A stretch of DNA of 64,000 nucleotides from Fluviibacter phosphoraccumulans_A (GCA_036287865.1 CP126743.1:1608252-1672251), one strand, 5' to 3'; positions 7,756-17,883 are shown, counted from the first letter of the stretch. Notes: a model not told the origin generated them from the sequence alone. Numbers and translations: made by a program.

Positions 7756-10575
7756 ATGACGCTTGCTAAATCCTTTGAACCTGCCGAAATCGAACGCCGC
7801 TGGTACCAGACCTGGGAAGACAGTGGTTACTTCGCCGCTGGCAACGATGCCACCAAGGATGATGCCTTCTGCATTCTGCTGCCGCCACCCAATGTCACGG
7901 GTACGCTGCACATGGGGCACGGTTTCAATCAGACACTAATGGATGCACTGACGCGCTACTACCGCATGCGTGGTGCCAATACGCTATGGCAACCGGGCAC
8001 CGACCACGCCGGTATCGCGACACAGATTGTGGTTGAGCGCCAATTAGAACGTGATGGCAATTTGCGTCACGACTTAGGCCGTGAAAAGTTCCTCGAAAAA
8101 GTCTGGGAATGGAAAGCTTATTCGGGCGGCACGATTACCCAGCAGATGCGCCGTTTGGGCAGTTCTTGCGACTGGACGCGTGAGCGCTTCACGATGGATG
8201 CCGGTCTATCAAAAACCGTGACAGAAAGTTTCGTCCGTCTTTATAACGAAGGCCTGATCTATCGCGGCAAGCGCCTCGTCAACTGGGATCCGAAACTGAA
8301 TACCGCCGTATCTGATCTGGAAGTGCTTTCGGAAGAAGAAGATGGCTTCCTCTGGCACATCCGTTACCCTCTGGCGGATGGCAGCGGTTCACTGACGGTT
8401 GCCACAACCCGTCCGGAAACCATGCTCGGCGATACGGCCGTGATGGTGCACCCGGAAGACCCGCGCTATCAGCACCTGATCGGCAAGATGGTCAAATTGC
8501 CACTGACGGATCGTGAGATTCCAATCATTGCCGACAGCTACGTTGACCTGGAATTTGGTACCGGCTGCGTTAAAGTGACACCGGCTCATGATTTCAACGA
8601 CTACGCTGTGGGACAACAGCGCCACAACCTACCACTCATTTCGATCCTGACGCTGGATGCCAAGATCAATGACAACGCTCCCGAGAAATATCGCGGCCTT
8701 GATCGTTTCGAAGCGCGCAAGGTCATCGTTGAAGACCTGGAAGCGCTAGGCATCCTGGAAAAAACCGGTAAGCACAAATTAAAGGTACCTCGCGGCGATC
8801 GCACGGGCGTGGTTATCGAACCAATGCTGACCGATCAGTGGTTTGTGGCGATGAGCAAACCCGGTGCGGATGGAAAATCCATCACGCAAAAAGCACTGGA
8901 CGTTGTGGCCAGCGGCGAGATCCGTTTCCATCCCGACAACTGGGTCAACACCTACAACCAGTGGCTTAATAATATCCAGGACTGGTGTATCTCTCGCCAA
9001 CTCTGGTGGGGCCACCAGATTCCCGCCTGGTACAGCGACGAAGGCAAAGTTTACGTTGCGCGTGATGAGGTCGAAGCAAAAGCCCAGGCAGCGGCCGATG
9101 GTTACACCGGCAACCTGCGTCGCGATGAAGACGTGCTCGACACCTGGTATTCCAGCGCACTGTGGCCATTCTCGACGCTAGACTGGACCGGCGATGCCAC
9201 CACCGATGACAACAACGCCATGCTGGCACGCTACCTACCCACCAGCGTGCTTGTTACCGGTTTTGACATTATCTTCTTCTGGGTCGCGCGCATGGTGATG
9301 ATGACCAATCACCTCACCGGCCACATTCCATTCAAGGATGTCTATGTGCATGGCCTGATCCGCGACAGCAAGGGGCAGAAGATGAGCAAATCGAAAGGGA
9401 ACGTGCTCGACCCGATCGATCTCATCGATGGCATCACGCTCGATGAGCTGATCAAAAAACGCACCTTTGGTCTGATGAATCCGAAGCAGGCACAAAGCAT
9501 CGAGAAAGAAACCCGCAAGGAATTCCCGGAGGGCATCCCGTCTTTCGGCACTGATGCGCTGCGCTTTACGTTTACGTCGCTCGCCAGCCCTGGTCGTGAT
9601 ATCAAGTTTGATCTCTCGCGCTGTGAAGGCTATCGCAGCTTCTGCAACAAGCTGTGGAATGCCGCACGTTTCGTGCTGATGAATACCGAAGAGCAAGACT
9701 GCGGTATTGATGCAGCAGAAGCAGAGCTCCAATTCTCAGCCGCTGATCGCTGGATTGTGAGTCTGCTTCAACGCGCTGAAGTGGAAATCGGCCAACAGCT
9801 TGGCGAGTACCGTTTCGACCTGGCAGCTCAGGCGCTTTACCACCTGGTTTGGGATGAGTACTGTGACTGGTATCTGGAAATCGCCAAGACGCAGATTCAG
9901 ACTAGCGCACCGGAAGAGCAACGCGCAACACGCCGTACACTATTGCGCGTGCTTGAAACCATTCTGCGGCTGGCGCACCCGTTCATTCCGTTTATTACCG
10001 AAGAACTGTGGCAAACCATTGCCCCGATGGCTGGCCGCAAGACCCATGACACCATCCTGCTCGCAGGCTACCCGATCTGCAATGACGCACGTATCGATAA
10101 TGCCGCAGAAGCCCAGATCGAACGCCTCAAAGGACTGGTCTCCGCATGCCGTAATCTGCGTGGCGAAATGAGCCTTTCCCCAGCAACACGTGTGCCTCTT
10201 ATCATTGCCGCACCAACAGCTGAACAAGCCGAACTCTCAACCGCTACTGCGATTCTGAAATCACTCGCGAAACTGGCCGACGTGCGTTTTGTTGAAGCGC
10301 TGCCGACAGATGCCCTGGCACCGGTTGCCGTTCTCGGTAACGTTCAGTTGATGCTAGAAGTGGAAATTGACGTTCCGGCGGAAATTGCCCGTCTGGAAAA
10401 AGAAATTGAACGTCTCGAGGGTGAGATCAAGAAGGCTGAAGGCAAGTTGGGCAATGCATCCTTCATTGATCGCGCACCACCTGCCGTTGTTGAGCAAGAG
10501 CGTCAACGCATGGCCGACTTTGGCAACACACTGGCCATGCTCAAACCGCAACTTGCAAAACTACAGCAGGGCTAA
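7756..10575 (+). CDS. valS: Valyl-tRNA synthetase
   Basis: This class I aminoacyl-tRNA synthetase charges tRNA-Val. The product is 939 residues from the ATG at 7756; a TTG three codons earlier is less likely. The HIGH-type signature PPPNVTGTLHMGHG lies near residues 42-55 and the KMSKS motif (QKMSKSKGNVLDP) near 542. An editing CP1 domain lies between them (TVATTRPETMLGD). The anticodon-binding domain follows, then a C-terminal coiled coil (EIARLEKEIERLEGEIKKAE) from about residue 870. The frame is fully intact over 2.8 kb. It converges on the pabBC gene with a 22-nt gap. Confidence 0.97.
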   Translation: MTLAKSFEPAEIERRWYQTWEDSGYFAAGNDATKDDAFCILLPPPNVTGTLHMGHGFNQTLMDALTRYYRMRGANTLWQPGTDHAGIATQIVVERQLERDGNLRHDLGREKFLEKVWEWKAYSGGTITQQMRRLGSSCDWTRERFTMDAGLSKTVTESFVRLYNEGLIYRGKRLVNWDPKLNTAVSDLEVLSEEEDGFLWHIRYPLADGSGSLTVATTRPETMLGDTAVMVHPEDPRYQHLIGKMVKLPLTDREIPIIADSYVDLEFGTGCVKVTPAHDFNDYAVGQQRHNLPLISILTLDAKINDNAPEKYRGLDRFEARKVIVEDLEALGILEKTGKHKLKVPRGDRTGVVIEPMLTDQWFVAMSKPGADGKSITQKALDVVASGEIRFHPDNWVNTYNQWLNNIQDWCISRQLWWGHQIPAWYSDEGKVYVARDEVEAKAQAAADGYTGNLRRDEDVLDTWYSSALWPFSTLDWTGDATTDDNNAMLARYLPTSVLVTGFDIIFFWVARMVMMTNHLTGHIPFKDVYVHGLIRDSKGQKMSKSKGNVLDPIDLIDGITLDELIKKRTFGLMNPKQAQSIEKETRKEFPEGIPSFGTDALRFTFTSLASPGRDIKFDLSRCEGYRSFCNKLWNAARFVLMNTEEQDCGIDAAEAELQFSAADRWIVSLLQRAEVEIGQQLGEYRFDLAAQALYHLVWDEYCDWYLEIAKTQIQTSAPEEQRATRRTLLRVLETILRLAHPFIPFITEELWQTIAPMAGRKTHDTILLAGYPICNDARIDNAAEAQIERLKGLVSACRNLRGEMSLSPATRVPLIIAAPTAEQAELSTATAILKSLAKLADVRFVEALPTDALAPVAVLGNVQLMLEVEIDVPAEIARLEKEIERLEGEIKKAEGKLGNASFIDRAPPAVVEQERQRMADFGNTLAMLKPQLAKLQQG

Positions 10576-10597
10576 GGTTGTTTGAGATAGGCCGGCA

Positions 10598-12469
10598 TTA
10601 AACCGCGTAAGGCATTCCCAACGCGCAGCCGGCCTTCTTGGAAGCCGCTTTGATATCAGCAATGGTGAGCAGCGACTCGCTGGCCTCGCCGCGGGAAAGC
10701 CGTTCCGCACGCAACACCCCAGGGAGTAGCCCATAGCGTACCGGAGGTGTGAGCAGACGATTACCTTCTTTCACAAACACATTGCTCCGGCCGCCTTCAC
10801 AGACCAGTCCCGCGTGATTGCAAAACAAGGCATCAAAGGCCTGTTGGCTAACAGCCGTTTCTATCGCCGCATCATAAACTGATCGCGCAGACGTTTTATA
10901 TCGCAGCAATGGGTTATACCCATCGAGTCGTTCTGTCGCCCAGATTAGAGCCACCCGATCAGCCACAGGCGGCAACGCCGACCAGCTTGCATGGAAAGAC
11001 CCCATCGTGTCCGAGATCAATGCGGACACGATAAGACCTTAGGCCGGCATTTCCGTTTGCCTTTTCCCGGATTTCAGCCTTAACCTGCCACAAAATCGAC
11101 TCAAAAGCCGCTTCATTGAATGCAAATCCGAGCGAGAAGGCTGCCGCGGATAAACGTGCCCGATGACCCCATAAATCTCAACCAGAGGCAGCGTTGCCTC
11201 AAGCTCGGCGGCAGGCAACTCTAGGTGCAAAGTTTCAAAGAGCGTGAAACCGGGATCGGGCTTCACCAGAAAATCACTCTTTAAAAGGCATTCCGCATAC
11301 TCCGCCTCGGCGTTGGAGTCCCAGATGATCCCACTCCCAATACGCCTGTTCGAGCGGCAAGACTGTCACCCGTGGGCGGATCAAGAACCAGTGTGCGTAT
11401 TGCCACATTGGCCTGTATCTTTTCTGCGATCGCCCAACCGATCGTGCCTGTATACAACCCTCTGGGCGCGGTTTCCCAGGCATCAATTTTTTGCATCGCG
11501 GCCACTTTAGGCGCGCCTGTGATTGAACCACATGGAAATAGCGCCGTGATGAGATCCGTAAATCGCGTGGTATCAAGTGTCGCAGAAATAGTCAAGGTCA
11601 TCTGATGCACAGTGGCATAGGCCTCGATGTCAAACAGACTCTCAACGAGTACACTCCCCGCTTTTGCAACACGCCCCCAGATCGTTATGCAGCAAATCGA
11701 CAATCATCAGGTTTTCTACACGATTCTTTTCCGATGCCTTAAGTGCTTGCGCTTGGGCTTGATCAACTTCATGTTCAACGCAACGCGATGACGTGCCCTT
11801 CATGGGGCGGACTCTGATTCGATCGCCTTCCACCACAAAGAAAAGTTCCGGCGACAATGACAAGACCTGGTATTCAGGCATGTCTATGTATGCCGCATAA
11901 GCCGTAGGCTGAACTTGTGCAAGATTCAGAAACACTTTGGCTGGATCGCCATAGAGTGTGACATCCAGCGGGAATGTGTAGTTAACCTGATAAATCTCCC
12001 CATCAGCAATTGCCTGCCGGATTTTTCCGAGCTTGTTGGCATAGGCTGCAGGACTCAACTCAGCACTGCCACGGACACATCCGGCAGGCAGATCCGCTGC
12101 ACGTGCTAACAGCCATACATCAGCCTGTTCCTGAGTGAGCCAAGCCGCTTCGCTAAAGACCCAGATATAACCTATAGGCACTGCCGTATCGTTATCACCT
12201 ACATGCGGGCTTTTAACAGCCGGTTCCAGCAAAGCGCCAACTTCATAATCCAGCGCAAATACAACGCACTTGCCTTGCTCTCGCGCAATATCGGCTGCCG
12301 CTAATGCTGTATCCAAGGTCGCCTTGTCAGAAACCGGCCAGATGGATTGAACAGCAGTGCATAGGAGACTTTTCGCTTCAGCGGCATCTGCTGTGCCGTT
12401 CCGAAAAAGAATCGCGGGCGTGTTTAGTGGCTGCACACTTATTTGCGTTTCAGATAAAAAATCAGGCAT
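10598..12469 (-). pseudogene. pabB: Fused aminodeoxychorismate synthase/lyase (PabB-PabC), four frameshifts
   Basis: The PabB half makes 4-amino-4-deoxychorismate and the PabC half releases p-aminobenzoate for folate. ATG at 12469 starts MPDFLSETQISVQPL. The chorismate-binding domain includes GEIYQVNYTFPL, SLSPELFF, RPMKGTS, LLHNDLG and TALFPCGSITGAPK. The PabC-like part includes DPGFTLFETLHLELP, a CEGGRSNVFV motif and YGLLPGVLR. Frameshifts lie near 11676 (in a five-G run after LLHNDLG), near 11325 (GVLGVGSG/IIWDSNAEAEY), near 11170 (VEIYG/RLSAAAFSLGF) and near 10998 (RIDLGHDG/SFHASW). Each restored frame matches the family, so only the frame is damaged. The start overlaps the end of tusA by 31 nt. 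Unless a second pabB/pabC exists, pABA synthesis would be lost. Confidence 0.88.
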
Positions 12470-12684
12470 GCCTCTACTTCTATCTGCTGCAATAGCTGAT
12501 GCCCGGCCTGTCGTGCAAATGCCGCAAAATCATCTTTTGTTGCCGGATCAGTTGCACAAATTTCCAGAATTTCACCGCTGGCCATTTCTGCCAGCGCTTT
12601 TTTAGTGTACAAAATAGGCATCGGGCATTTTAAGCCGTACACATCAAGCTTACGGTCAGGCACGTATGACGTTAATGTACTCAT
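12439..12684 (-). CDS. tusA: Sulfur-carrier protein TusA family
   Basis: This 81-residue protein carries persulfide sulfur on its single conserved cysteine in the CPMP motif (GLKCPMPILYTKKAL, Cys near residue 20). TusA is used in tRNA 2-thiouridine formation and sulfur trafficking. The fold-defining pattern of a basic helix after CPMP and DPATKDDFAAFARQAGH near the middle is present. It is downstream of bepA and overlaps pabBC. In this position it could also be one of the YeeD/YedF-like paralogues, so the exact pathway is inferred. Confidence 0.88.
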   Translation of the reverse strand: MSTLTSYVPDRKLDVYGLKCPMPILYTKKALAEMASGEILEICATDPATKDDFAAFARQAGHQLLQQIEVEACLIFYLKRK

Positions 12685-12707
12685 GACTTACTTAAAAGAC
12701 ACGCTGA

Positions 12708-14189
12708 TCAGAACGGTGACTTATTGGCATTTTTACGCTCTTCCATAAGCTGCGCGCGTAACACACGTAAGCGCGAATCAATCATCGATTGATCCTGAAA
12801 CTGCCTGGCCTCCCGTTGCGCCAATTCCAATTGCTCAACAGCCGCCTGCGTCTGCCCATTTAACGCATAGGCTTCTGCTGAAGCACGGTGCGACTGAACT
12901 GACTTACCCAGTGCTGCGTAGGACTGTGCCTGGAGCAGATACAACTTAGGATCGTTACCATGACTACGCAAGCGGGCATCCAGGATCTGAATCGCTGCTT
13001 CATTCTGGCCTTGTAATTGCAGCACGTTGACCAAACCCAGGACGACCGCCTCGTCAGTCGGGTAGCGCTTATAGGCCTCGCGATAGATACCTGTCGCCCC
13101 GGCCAAATCTTTTTCCGACAATTTGATTTCGGCCGCCAAGGTATCAAACATCGGATTGGCTGGCGCTAGTTTTCTGGCCTGCAGAAGCGACTTCTCCGCA
13201 TCAGAAAACTTTCCCTGACGCATTTGCGCACGGGAGATGCCGTACCAGACAGCAGACTCATGCGCAAAACGGCGCTCTTTCAACTGCGTTTCAAACTCAG
13301 CCAGCGCATCTTGCGGTGCAAATTCCATAACACGCAACTTGGCGCGAACGAGATAAAACTCGAGGCTATCCCTGACCTGTTTATAGGGTGCATTATGCGC
13401 ACGCCCCTGCATATCCGAAATACGCTCCGTGGTTAGCGGGTGTGTTCTTAAATAAACCGGCGCATTGTTTTCATAAATGGCCGTTGATTTTTGTAGCCGT
13501 TCAAAGAAGTCGGCCATCCCCTTGGGGTCGTAACCGGCCTTGGTCAAGGTTGTATAGCCAACCCGATCTGCCTCACGTTCAAAGTCACGCGAGTAACCCA
13601 ACTGGTTTTGAATGTTGGCCGCCTGAATCGCCTGCCCGGCACCTTGTGCCATCTGGCCTGTATTGCCTCCGGCACGTGCCGCCAGAATAAGCAAAGCCAG
13701 ACTGGTCAACGAAGACATGGTCTGATTCTGTGCTGCCATGATGCCTCGAGCCAGGTGCTGCTGAATCACATGGGAGACCTCGTGCGCCAACACCCCGGCA
13801 AACTCTGATTCGGTGCGGGCTGCCAGCAACAAACCTGTATTAACGCCAACGTAACCACCAAAGGTTGCAAACGCATTGATCTGGCGATCACGCAATACAA
13901 AGAAGGTAAACCGCCCATTGGGGTCTGCGCTGGCAGAGACCAGCCTACGGCCGACACGATTTACGTAACCGGCAAATTCCGGATCATCGATATAACTGGG
14001 CTCACGCAGACGTATTTCATTGTAAAACTCGGCACCCAGCTTGCGTTGAAGCTGAGGCGGCAAAACTTCGTGCGCAGCATCACCCAGTTCTGGCAACTCA
14101 CTGGCCGCGGCAAAACCCTGCACCGACGTACTGGCCACTGCCAGTGCTAGGACGAGTGAAAACGTTCTCTTTATTGCGCGCATACGCAC
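12708..14189 (-). CDS. bepA: Periplasmic M48 metalloprotease with TPR tail (BepA-like)
   Basis: The family maintains outer-membrane proteins, in E. coli by assisting or degrading LptD. The 493-residue protein starts with a signal peptide (SLVLALAVASTSVQGFA). The M48 zinc motif HEVSH is followed by IQQHLARG, and a third ligand region is in SRDFEREADRVGY. C-terminal TPR-like helices run from about residue 290 (AKLRVMEFAPQDALAEFETQL, KSLLQARKLAPANPM, QAQSYAALGK). Start chosen at the ATG giving MRMRAIKRTFS. It precedes tusA by 23 nt and lies downstream of the cspA terminator. The frame is intact. Confidence 0.92.
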   Translation of the reverse strand: MRMRAIKRTFSLVLALAVASTSVQGFAAASELPELGDAAHEVLPPQLQRKLGAEFYNEIRLREPSYIDDPEFAGYVNRVGRRLVSASADPNGRFTFFVLRDRQINAFATFGGYVGVNTGLLLAARTESEFAGVLAHEVSHVIQQHLARGIMAAQNQTMSSLTSLALLILAARAGGNTGQMAQGAGQAIQAANIQNQLGYSRDFEREADRVGYTTLTKAGYDPKGMADFFERLQKSTAIYENNAPVYLRTHPLTTERISDMQGRAHNAPYKQVRDSLEFYLVRAKLRVMEFAPQDALAEFETQLKERRFAHESAVWYGISRAQMRQGKFSDAEKSLLQARKLAPANPMFDTLAAEIKLSEKDLAGATGIYREAYKRYPTDEAVVLGLVNVLQLQGQNEAAIQILDARLRSHGNDPKLYLLQAQSYAALGKSVQSHRASAEAYALNGQTQAAVEQLELAQREARQFQDQSMIDSRLRVLRAQLMEERKNANKSPF

Positions 14190-14203
14190 ATGATACCCAA
14201 CAA

Positions 14204-14236
14204 AGAAAAAGCCCGCCTTGCGGCGGGCCTTTTCTT
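14204..14236 (-). terminator. Rho-independent terminator after cspA
   Basis: A perfect stem GCCCGCC / GGCGGGC (14211-14217 with 14222-14228) with a TTGC loop is followed on the minus strand by TTTTTCTTT. It lies between the cspA stop and the bepA start. T-rich sequence also occurs on the plus side, so it may work in both directions. Confidence 0.85.
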
Positions 14237-14275
14237 GATGGGGCTGATGTCACATAGACATCGCCCGCATCCGCA

Positions 14276-14479
14276 TTAAGCGCGGCCGATGTTAGCGGCT
14301 TGCTTACCCTTAGGGCCGTCGACCACGTCGAAAGAAACGCGTTCGCCTTCTTTCAGGGTCTTGAAACCATTCATGGTAATTGCGGAGAAATGGGCGAACA
14401 GATCTTCACCGCCGCCGTCAGGCGTGATGAAACCAAAACCCTTTGCGTCATTGAACCACTTGACGGTACCTAGTGCCAT
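14276..14479 (-). CDS. cspA: Cold-shock protein
   Basis: This 67-residue CSD-fold protein binds single-stranded RNA/DNA. It starts MALGTVKWFNDAKGFGFI, carrying the RNP1 motif KGFGFI, and has RNP2-like DLFAHFSAI. The end is GPKGKQAANI. The ribosome site AAGGAAG lies 8-9 nt upstream. About 240 nt separate it from the divergent clpS, enough for a long regulated leader like those of other csp genes. cspA-clpS-clpA is a familiar order in Burkholderiales. Which of the organism's cold-shock paralogues this is cannot be told. Confidence 0.93.
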   Translation of the reverse strand: MALGTVKWFNDAKGFGFITPDGGGEDLFAHFSAITMNGFKTLKEGERVSFDVVDGPKGKQAANIGRA

Positions 14480-14561
14480 TTTACTGCTTCCTTCCGGTCG
14501 TACTGACCTCTTTAAACTATTTCAGAACGTAGCACACCGGGTGCGCCAACACTCTTCCCTG

Positions 14562-14577
14562 TACCGGAATTCCGGTA
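14562..14577. promoter_or_regulatory. 16-bp perfect palindrome between cspA and clpS
   Basis: TACCGGAATTCCGGTA is a perfect palindrome in the divergent cspA/clpS intergenic space, about 80 nt upstream of cspA and 150 nt upstream of clpS. It may be an operator or an RNA hairpin in a leader. No binding protein is identified. Confidence 0.45.
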
Positions 14578-14723
14578 TTTGGCTTTTGTACGCGATGTTT
14601 TACGCATCGTCAACACATTCTTACATTTTTTTATGCTGCACCGCAGAGGGTCATTCAACAGCCATGCAAGCGTTTTAGGCAAAACCCATTGAAGATTTGT
14701 CGTTCACCCCTTAAATTAATCAC

Positions 14724-15044
14724 GTGCCTGACCATCGACAAACACAAGAAGGAACAGCACTCCTAGAAAAGGAGGCACTGGATATTCGCCCCCCACCGCT
14801 TTACCAGGTGCTACTGCTCAATGACGACTTCACACCCATGGATTTCGTAGTGCACGTCCTTGAATCCATCTTCCGGATGGATGAAGATCGAGCAACACGT
14901 GTCATGATGGCGGTACACATTGAAGGACGTGGCATCTGCGGTATCTATACCCGTGACATTGCAGCAAGCAAAGTTGAACAGGTCGTTAATCTGGCCAGAG
15001 AACACCAACACCCTCTGGCCTGCGTAATGGAGGAAGCCCCATGA
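14724..15044 (+). CDS. clpS: ATP-dependent Clp protease adaptor ClpS
   Basis: ClpS delivers N-degron substrates to ClpAP. It is 106 residues from a GTG at 14724. The core YQVLLLNDDFTPMDFVV includes the conserved NDD/TPM substrate-binding patch, followed by the family helices (VLESIFRMDEDRATRVMMAVH) and IYTRDIAASKVEQV. The stop overlaps the clpA start by 4 nt (ATGA), so the pair is translationally coupled. The N-terminal extension before LYQVLLL is longer than in E. coli. Confidence 0.95.
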   Translation: MPDHRQTQEGTALLEKEALDIRPPPLYQVLLLNDDFTPMDFVVHVLESIFRMDEDRATRVMMAVHIEGRGICGIYTRDIAASKVEQVVNLAREHQHPLACVMEEAP

Positions 15045-17326
15045 TTGCCCAGGAACTCGAAGTCAGCCTACATACGGCCTTTGTAGAAGCCAGACAAAAG
15101 CGGCATGAGTTCATCACGGTCGAACATCTGTTGCTCGCCCTGATCGACAACCCATCGGCATCAGATGCATTACGCGCTTGCGGTGCGCAGTTAGAAGCAC
15201 TGCGTCACGAACTGACGCGTTTTACCGAAGATCACACGCCGGTCGTTACAGAGGATGCCGAGACGGAAATCCAACCAACCCTAGGATTCCAACGCGTCAT
15301 TCAGCGTGCCATTTTGCACGTCCAATCTTCGGGCAAAAAGGAAGTGACGGGCGCCAACGTACTCGTCGCTATTTTTGGCGAAAAAGATTCGCATGCGGTC
15401 TACTACCTGCAAAAACAGAACATTTCGCGCCTTGACCTCGTCAACTTCATTTCCCATGGAATTTCCAAAGTACCGCGTGATAGCGCCAAGTCTCAAGGCG
15501 AGGATGGTGATACCGAGACCGCTGAAAAAACACAAAACGGACCACTTGAGCAGTACACCATCAATCTCAATGCCCTAGCCAACGAAGGAAAAATCGATCC
15601 TTTGATCGGTCGTGAAAAAGAGCTGGAACGTGTGGTGCAGATTCTCTGCCGCCGACGCAAGAACAACCCGTTGCTGGTCGGCGAAGCCGGGGTTGGTAAA
15701 ACCGCCATTGCCGAAGGCCTGGCGCGACGAATTGTCGATCGAGATGTGCCGGATGTACTGGCCGATGCCATTGTGTACTCTCTCGACATGGGCGCGCTTC
15801 TCGCGGGCACGAAATACCGGGGAGACTTTGAACAACGACTCAAAGGCGTGCTTAAAGCCCTGAAGAACAATCCGGATGCCATTCTCTTCATCGACGAGAT
15901 TCATACGCTGATTAGTGCCGGCTCGGCATCTGGCGGCACGCTGGATGCATCGAACCTGCTAAAGCCAGCCCTGGCGAATGGCCAGCTGCGCTGCATCGGG
16001 GCGACGACTTTTGTCGAATACCGCGGCATCTTTGAAAAGGATTCGGCACTTTCACGTCGCTTCCAGAAGGTCGATGTCAACGAACCTTCTGTTGCTGAAA
16101 CCATCGAAATTCTCAAAGGCCTCAAATCGCGTTTTGAGACGCACCACAGCATCAAATACACCGCTTCTGCGCTAACCACAGCTGCAGAACTTGCGGCTCG
16201 ACACATCACTGATCGTCACCTGCCGGATAAAGCAATTGACGTCATCGATGAAGCAGGCGCTGCACAGCGCATCCTGCCAAAGAGCAAACAGAAGAAAGTC
16301 GTCGGCAAGCATGAGATTGAAGAAATCGTGGCGCGCATTGCCCGCATTCCCCCTTCGCATGTTTCGAATGACGACAAGCGCGTCCTCAAGAATCTGGATC
16401 GGGATCTGAAGGCCGTTGTGTTCGGGCAGGACAATGCGATTGACGCACTCACTCGCGCTATCAAGATGTCTCGCTCGGGTCTTGGCAATCCCGGCAAACC
16501 GATTGGGGCCTTCCTCTTCTCAGGCCCCACCGGTGTTGGCAAAACCGAAGTTGCTAAACAACTGGCTTACTGCCTTGGCATCGAACTGCTGCGTTTCGAC
16601 ATGTCAGAGTACATGGAACGCCAAGCGGTTTCGCGCTTGATTGGTGCCCCACCGGGTTACGTCGGTTTCGAACAGGGCGGCTTGCTCACCGAAGCCATCA
16701 ACAAAAAGCCCTACTGCGTATTGCTTCTTGATGAAATCGAAAAGGCGCATCAGGACATCTACAACGTATTACTTCAGGTGATGGACCACGGCACGCTAAC
16801 GGATAACAACGGACGCAAAGCGGATTTCCGCAACGTCGTGATCATCCTCACCACCAACGCGGGCCAGGAAACACTCAACAAGTCCGTCATGGGATTCACC
16901 GCCAAGAAACAAGTCGGTGATGAACTGGAAGAGATTAAACGGGTCTTTACACCGGAGTTTCGTAACCGCCTCGATGCCACGATTTCTTTCAAACCACTGG
17001 ATCTGGAAGTCATCCTGCGCGTCGTCGACAAATTCCTGATGCAGCTTGAAGAACAACTGCACGAGAAAAAAGTGGAAGTGACCTTCACTGAAGCGCTGAA
17101 ATCCTATCTGGCAGAAAACGGCTTTGACCCGCTAATGGGTGCCCGTCCGATGGCTCGCCTGATCCAGGACACGATCCGCTCAGCGCTGGCCGACGAATTG
17201 TTGTTCGGCAAATTAGCCCATGGCGGCCATGTGACTGTCGATATTGACCAGAACGATCAGGTACAACTACAGTTCACTGACGCTGAAAACATGGACTCAC
17301 CTGATCGCACGTCCATTCCCGCATAA
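15041..17326 (+). CDS. clpA: Clp protease ATPase ClpA
   Basis: ClpA is the AAA+ unfoldase for ClpP. The 761-residue protein has an N-terminal repeat domain (about 1-145). The first ATPase domain has Walker A GEAGVGKT near residue 214 and Walker B ILFIDEIHTL; the second has GPTGVGKT near residue 494 and VLLLDEIEKAH. The C-terminal domain contains NGFDPLMGARPMARLI. ClpP itself lies about 39 kb away next to clpX. The frame is intact and coupled to clpS. Confidence 0.97.
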   Translation: MIAQELEVSLHTAFVEARQKRHEFITVEHLLLALIDNPSASDALRACGAQLEALRHELTRFTEDHTPVVTEDAETEIQPTLGFQRVIQRAILHVQSSGKKEVTGANVLVAIFGEKDSHAVYYLQKQNISRLDLVNFISHGISKVPRDSAKSQGEDGDTETAEKTQNGPLEQYTINLNALANEGKIDPLIGREKELERVVQILCRRRKNNPLLVGEAGVGKTAIAEGLARRIVDRDVPDVLADAIVYSLDMGALLAGTKYRGDFEQRLKGVLKALKNNPDAILFIDEIHTLISAGSASGGTLDASNLLKPALANGQLRCIGATTFVEYRGIFEKDSALSRRFQKVDVNEPSVAETIEILKGLKSRFETHHSIKYTASALTTAAELAARHITDRHLPDKAIDVIDEAGAAQRILPKSKQKKVVGKHEIEEIVARIARIPPSHVSNDDKRVLKNLDRDLKAVVFGQDNAIDALTRAIKMSRSGLGNPGKPIGAFLFSGPTGVGKTEVAKQLAYCLGIELLRFDMSEYMERQAVSRLIGAPPGYVGFEQGGLLTEAINKKPYCVLLLDEIEKAHQDIYNVLLQVMDHGTLTDNNGRKADFRNVVIILTTNAGQETLNKSVMGFTAKKQVGDELEEIKRVFTPEFRNRLDATISFKPLDLEVILRVVDKFLMQLEEQLHEKKVEVTFTEALKSYLAENGFDPLMGARPMARLIQDTIRSALADELLFGKLAHGGHVTVDIDQNDQVQLQFTDAENMDSPDRTSIPA

Positions 17327-17358
17327 TCGGCCCACACTTTAATAACGAGCACCATCCT

Positions 17359-17856
17359 ATGACGTCACTCCTGACCACTGACCTACTTGATAACAACGAA
17401 GCTCTGATCCAACAAGAACAACTACGCGTTATTGCGCCGATGTTCGAGCGCTATGGCGGCAAACACGCCTTCGCCGGCAAGATCGTCACGCTCAAGCTCT
17501 TTGAAGATAATTCCCTGGTGCGCGCAGTCCTCGGTGAACCCGGTACAGGCAAAGTACTGGTTATTGATGGTGGTGGCAGTCTGCGTTGCGCCTTGCTCGG
17601 CGATCAACTCGCCGAGATGGCTGTTAAAAACGGTTGGGAAGGCGTTATCGTTTATGGTTGTATACGCGACAGCGCTGTCATTAATACCCTGCCACTCGGC
17701 GTACGCGCACTGAATACGCACTCGCTAAAAACGGTGAAGAAAAACATCGGCGAACGCGACGTTCCCGTTACTTTCGGCGGTGTCACATTAAAGCCGGGTG
17801 AATGGGTCTGTGCCGATGAAGATGGTGTGATCGTGTCAACCACACCACTCATCTAA
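17359..17856 (+). CDS. rraA: RraA-family protein (RNase E regulator-like / HMG aldolase-like)
   Basis: The 165-residue protein is typical of the RraA fold, with FGGVTLKPGEWVCADEDGV near the C-terminus and the GGGSLRCALLGDQLAEMA and GWEGVIVYGCIRD blocks. E. coli RraA binds and inhibits RNase E; other members have 4-hydroxy-4-methyl-2-oxoglutarate aldolase activity. The GD..A and R-D residues of the aldolase site appear present, so the activity is unresolved. It lies 32 nt after clpA and ends at a strong terminator, so it may be part of the clpS-clpA unit. Confidence 0.88.
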   Translation: MTSLLTTDLLDNNEALIQQEQLRVIAPMFERYGGKHAFAGKIVTLKLFEDNSLVRAVLGEPGTGKVLVIDGGGSLRCALLGDQLAEMAVKNGWEGVIVYGCIRDSAVINTLPLGVRALNTHSLKTVKKNIGERDVPVTFGGVTLKPGEWVCADEDGVIVSTTPLI

Positions 17857-17883
17857 ACGTACGACCTCTACCCTCCTAAAAAA

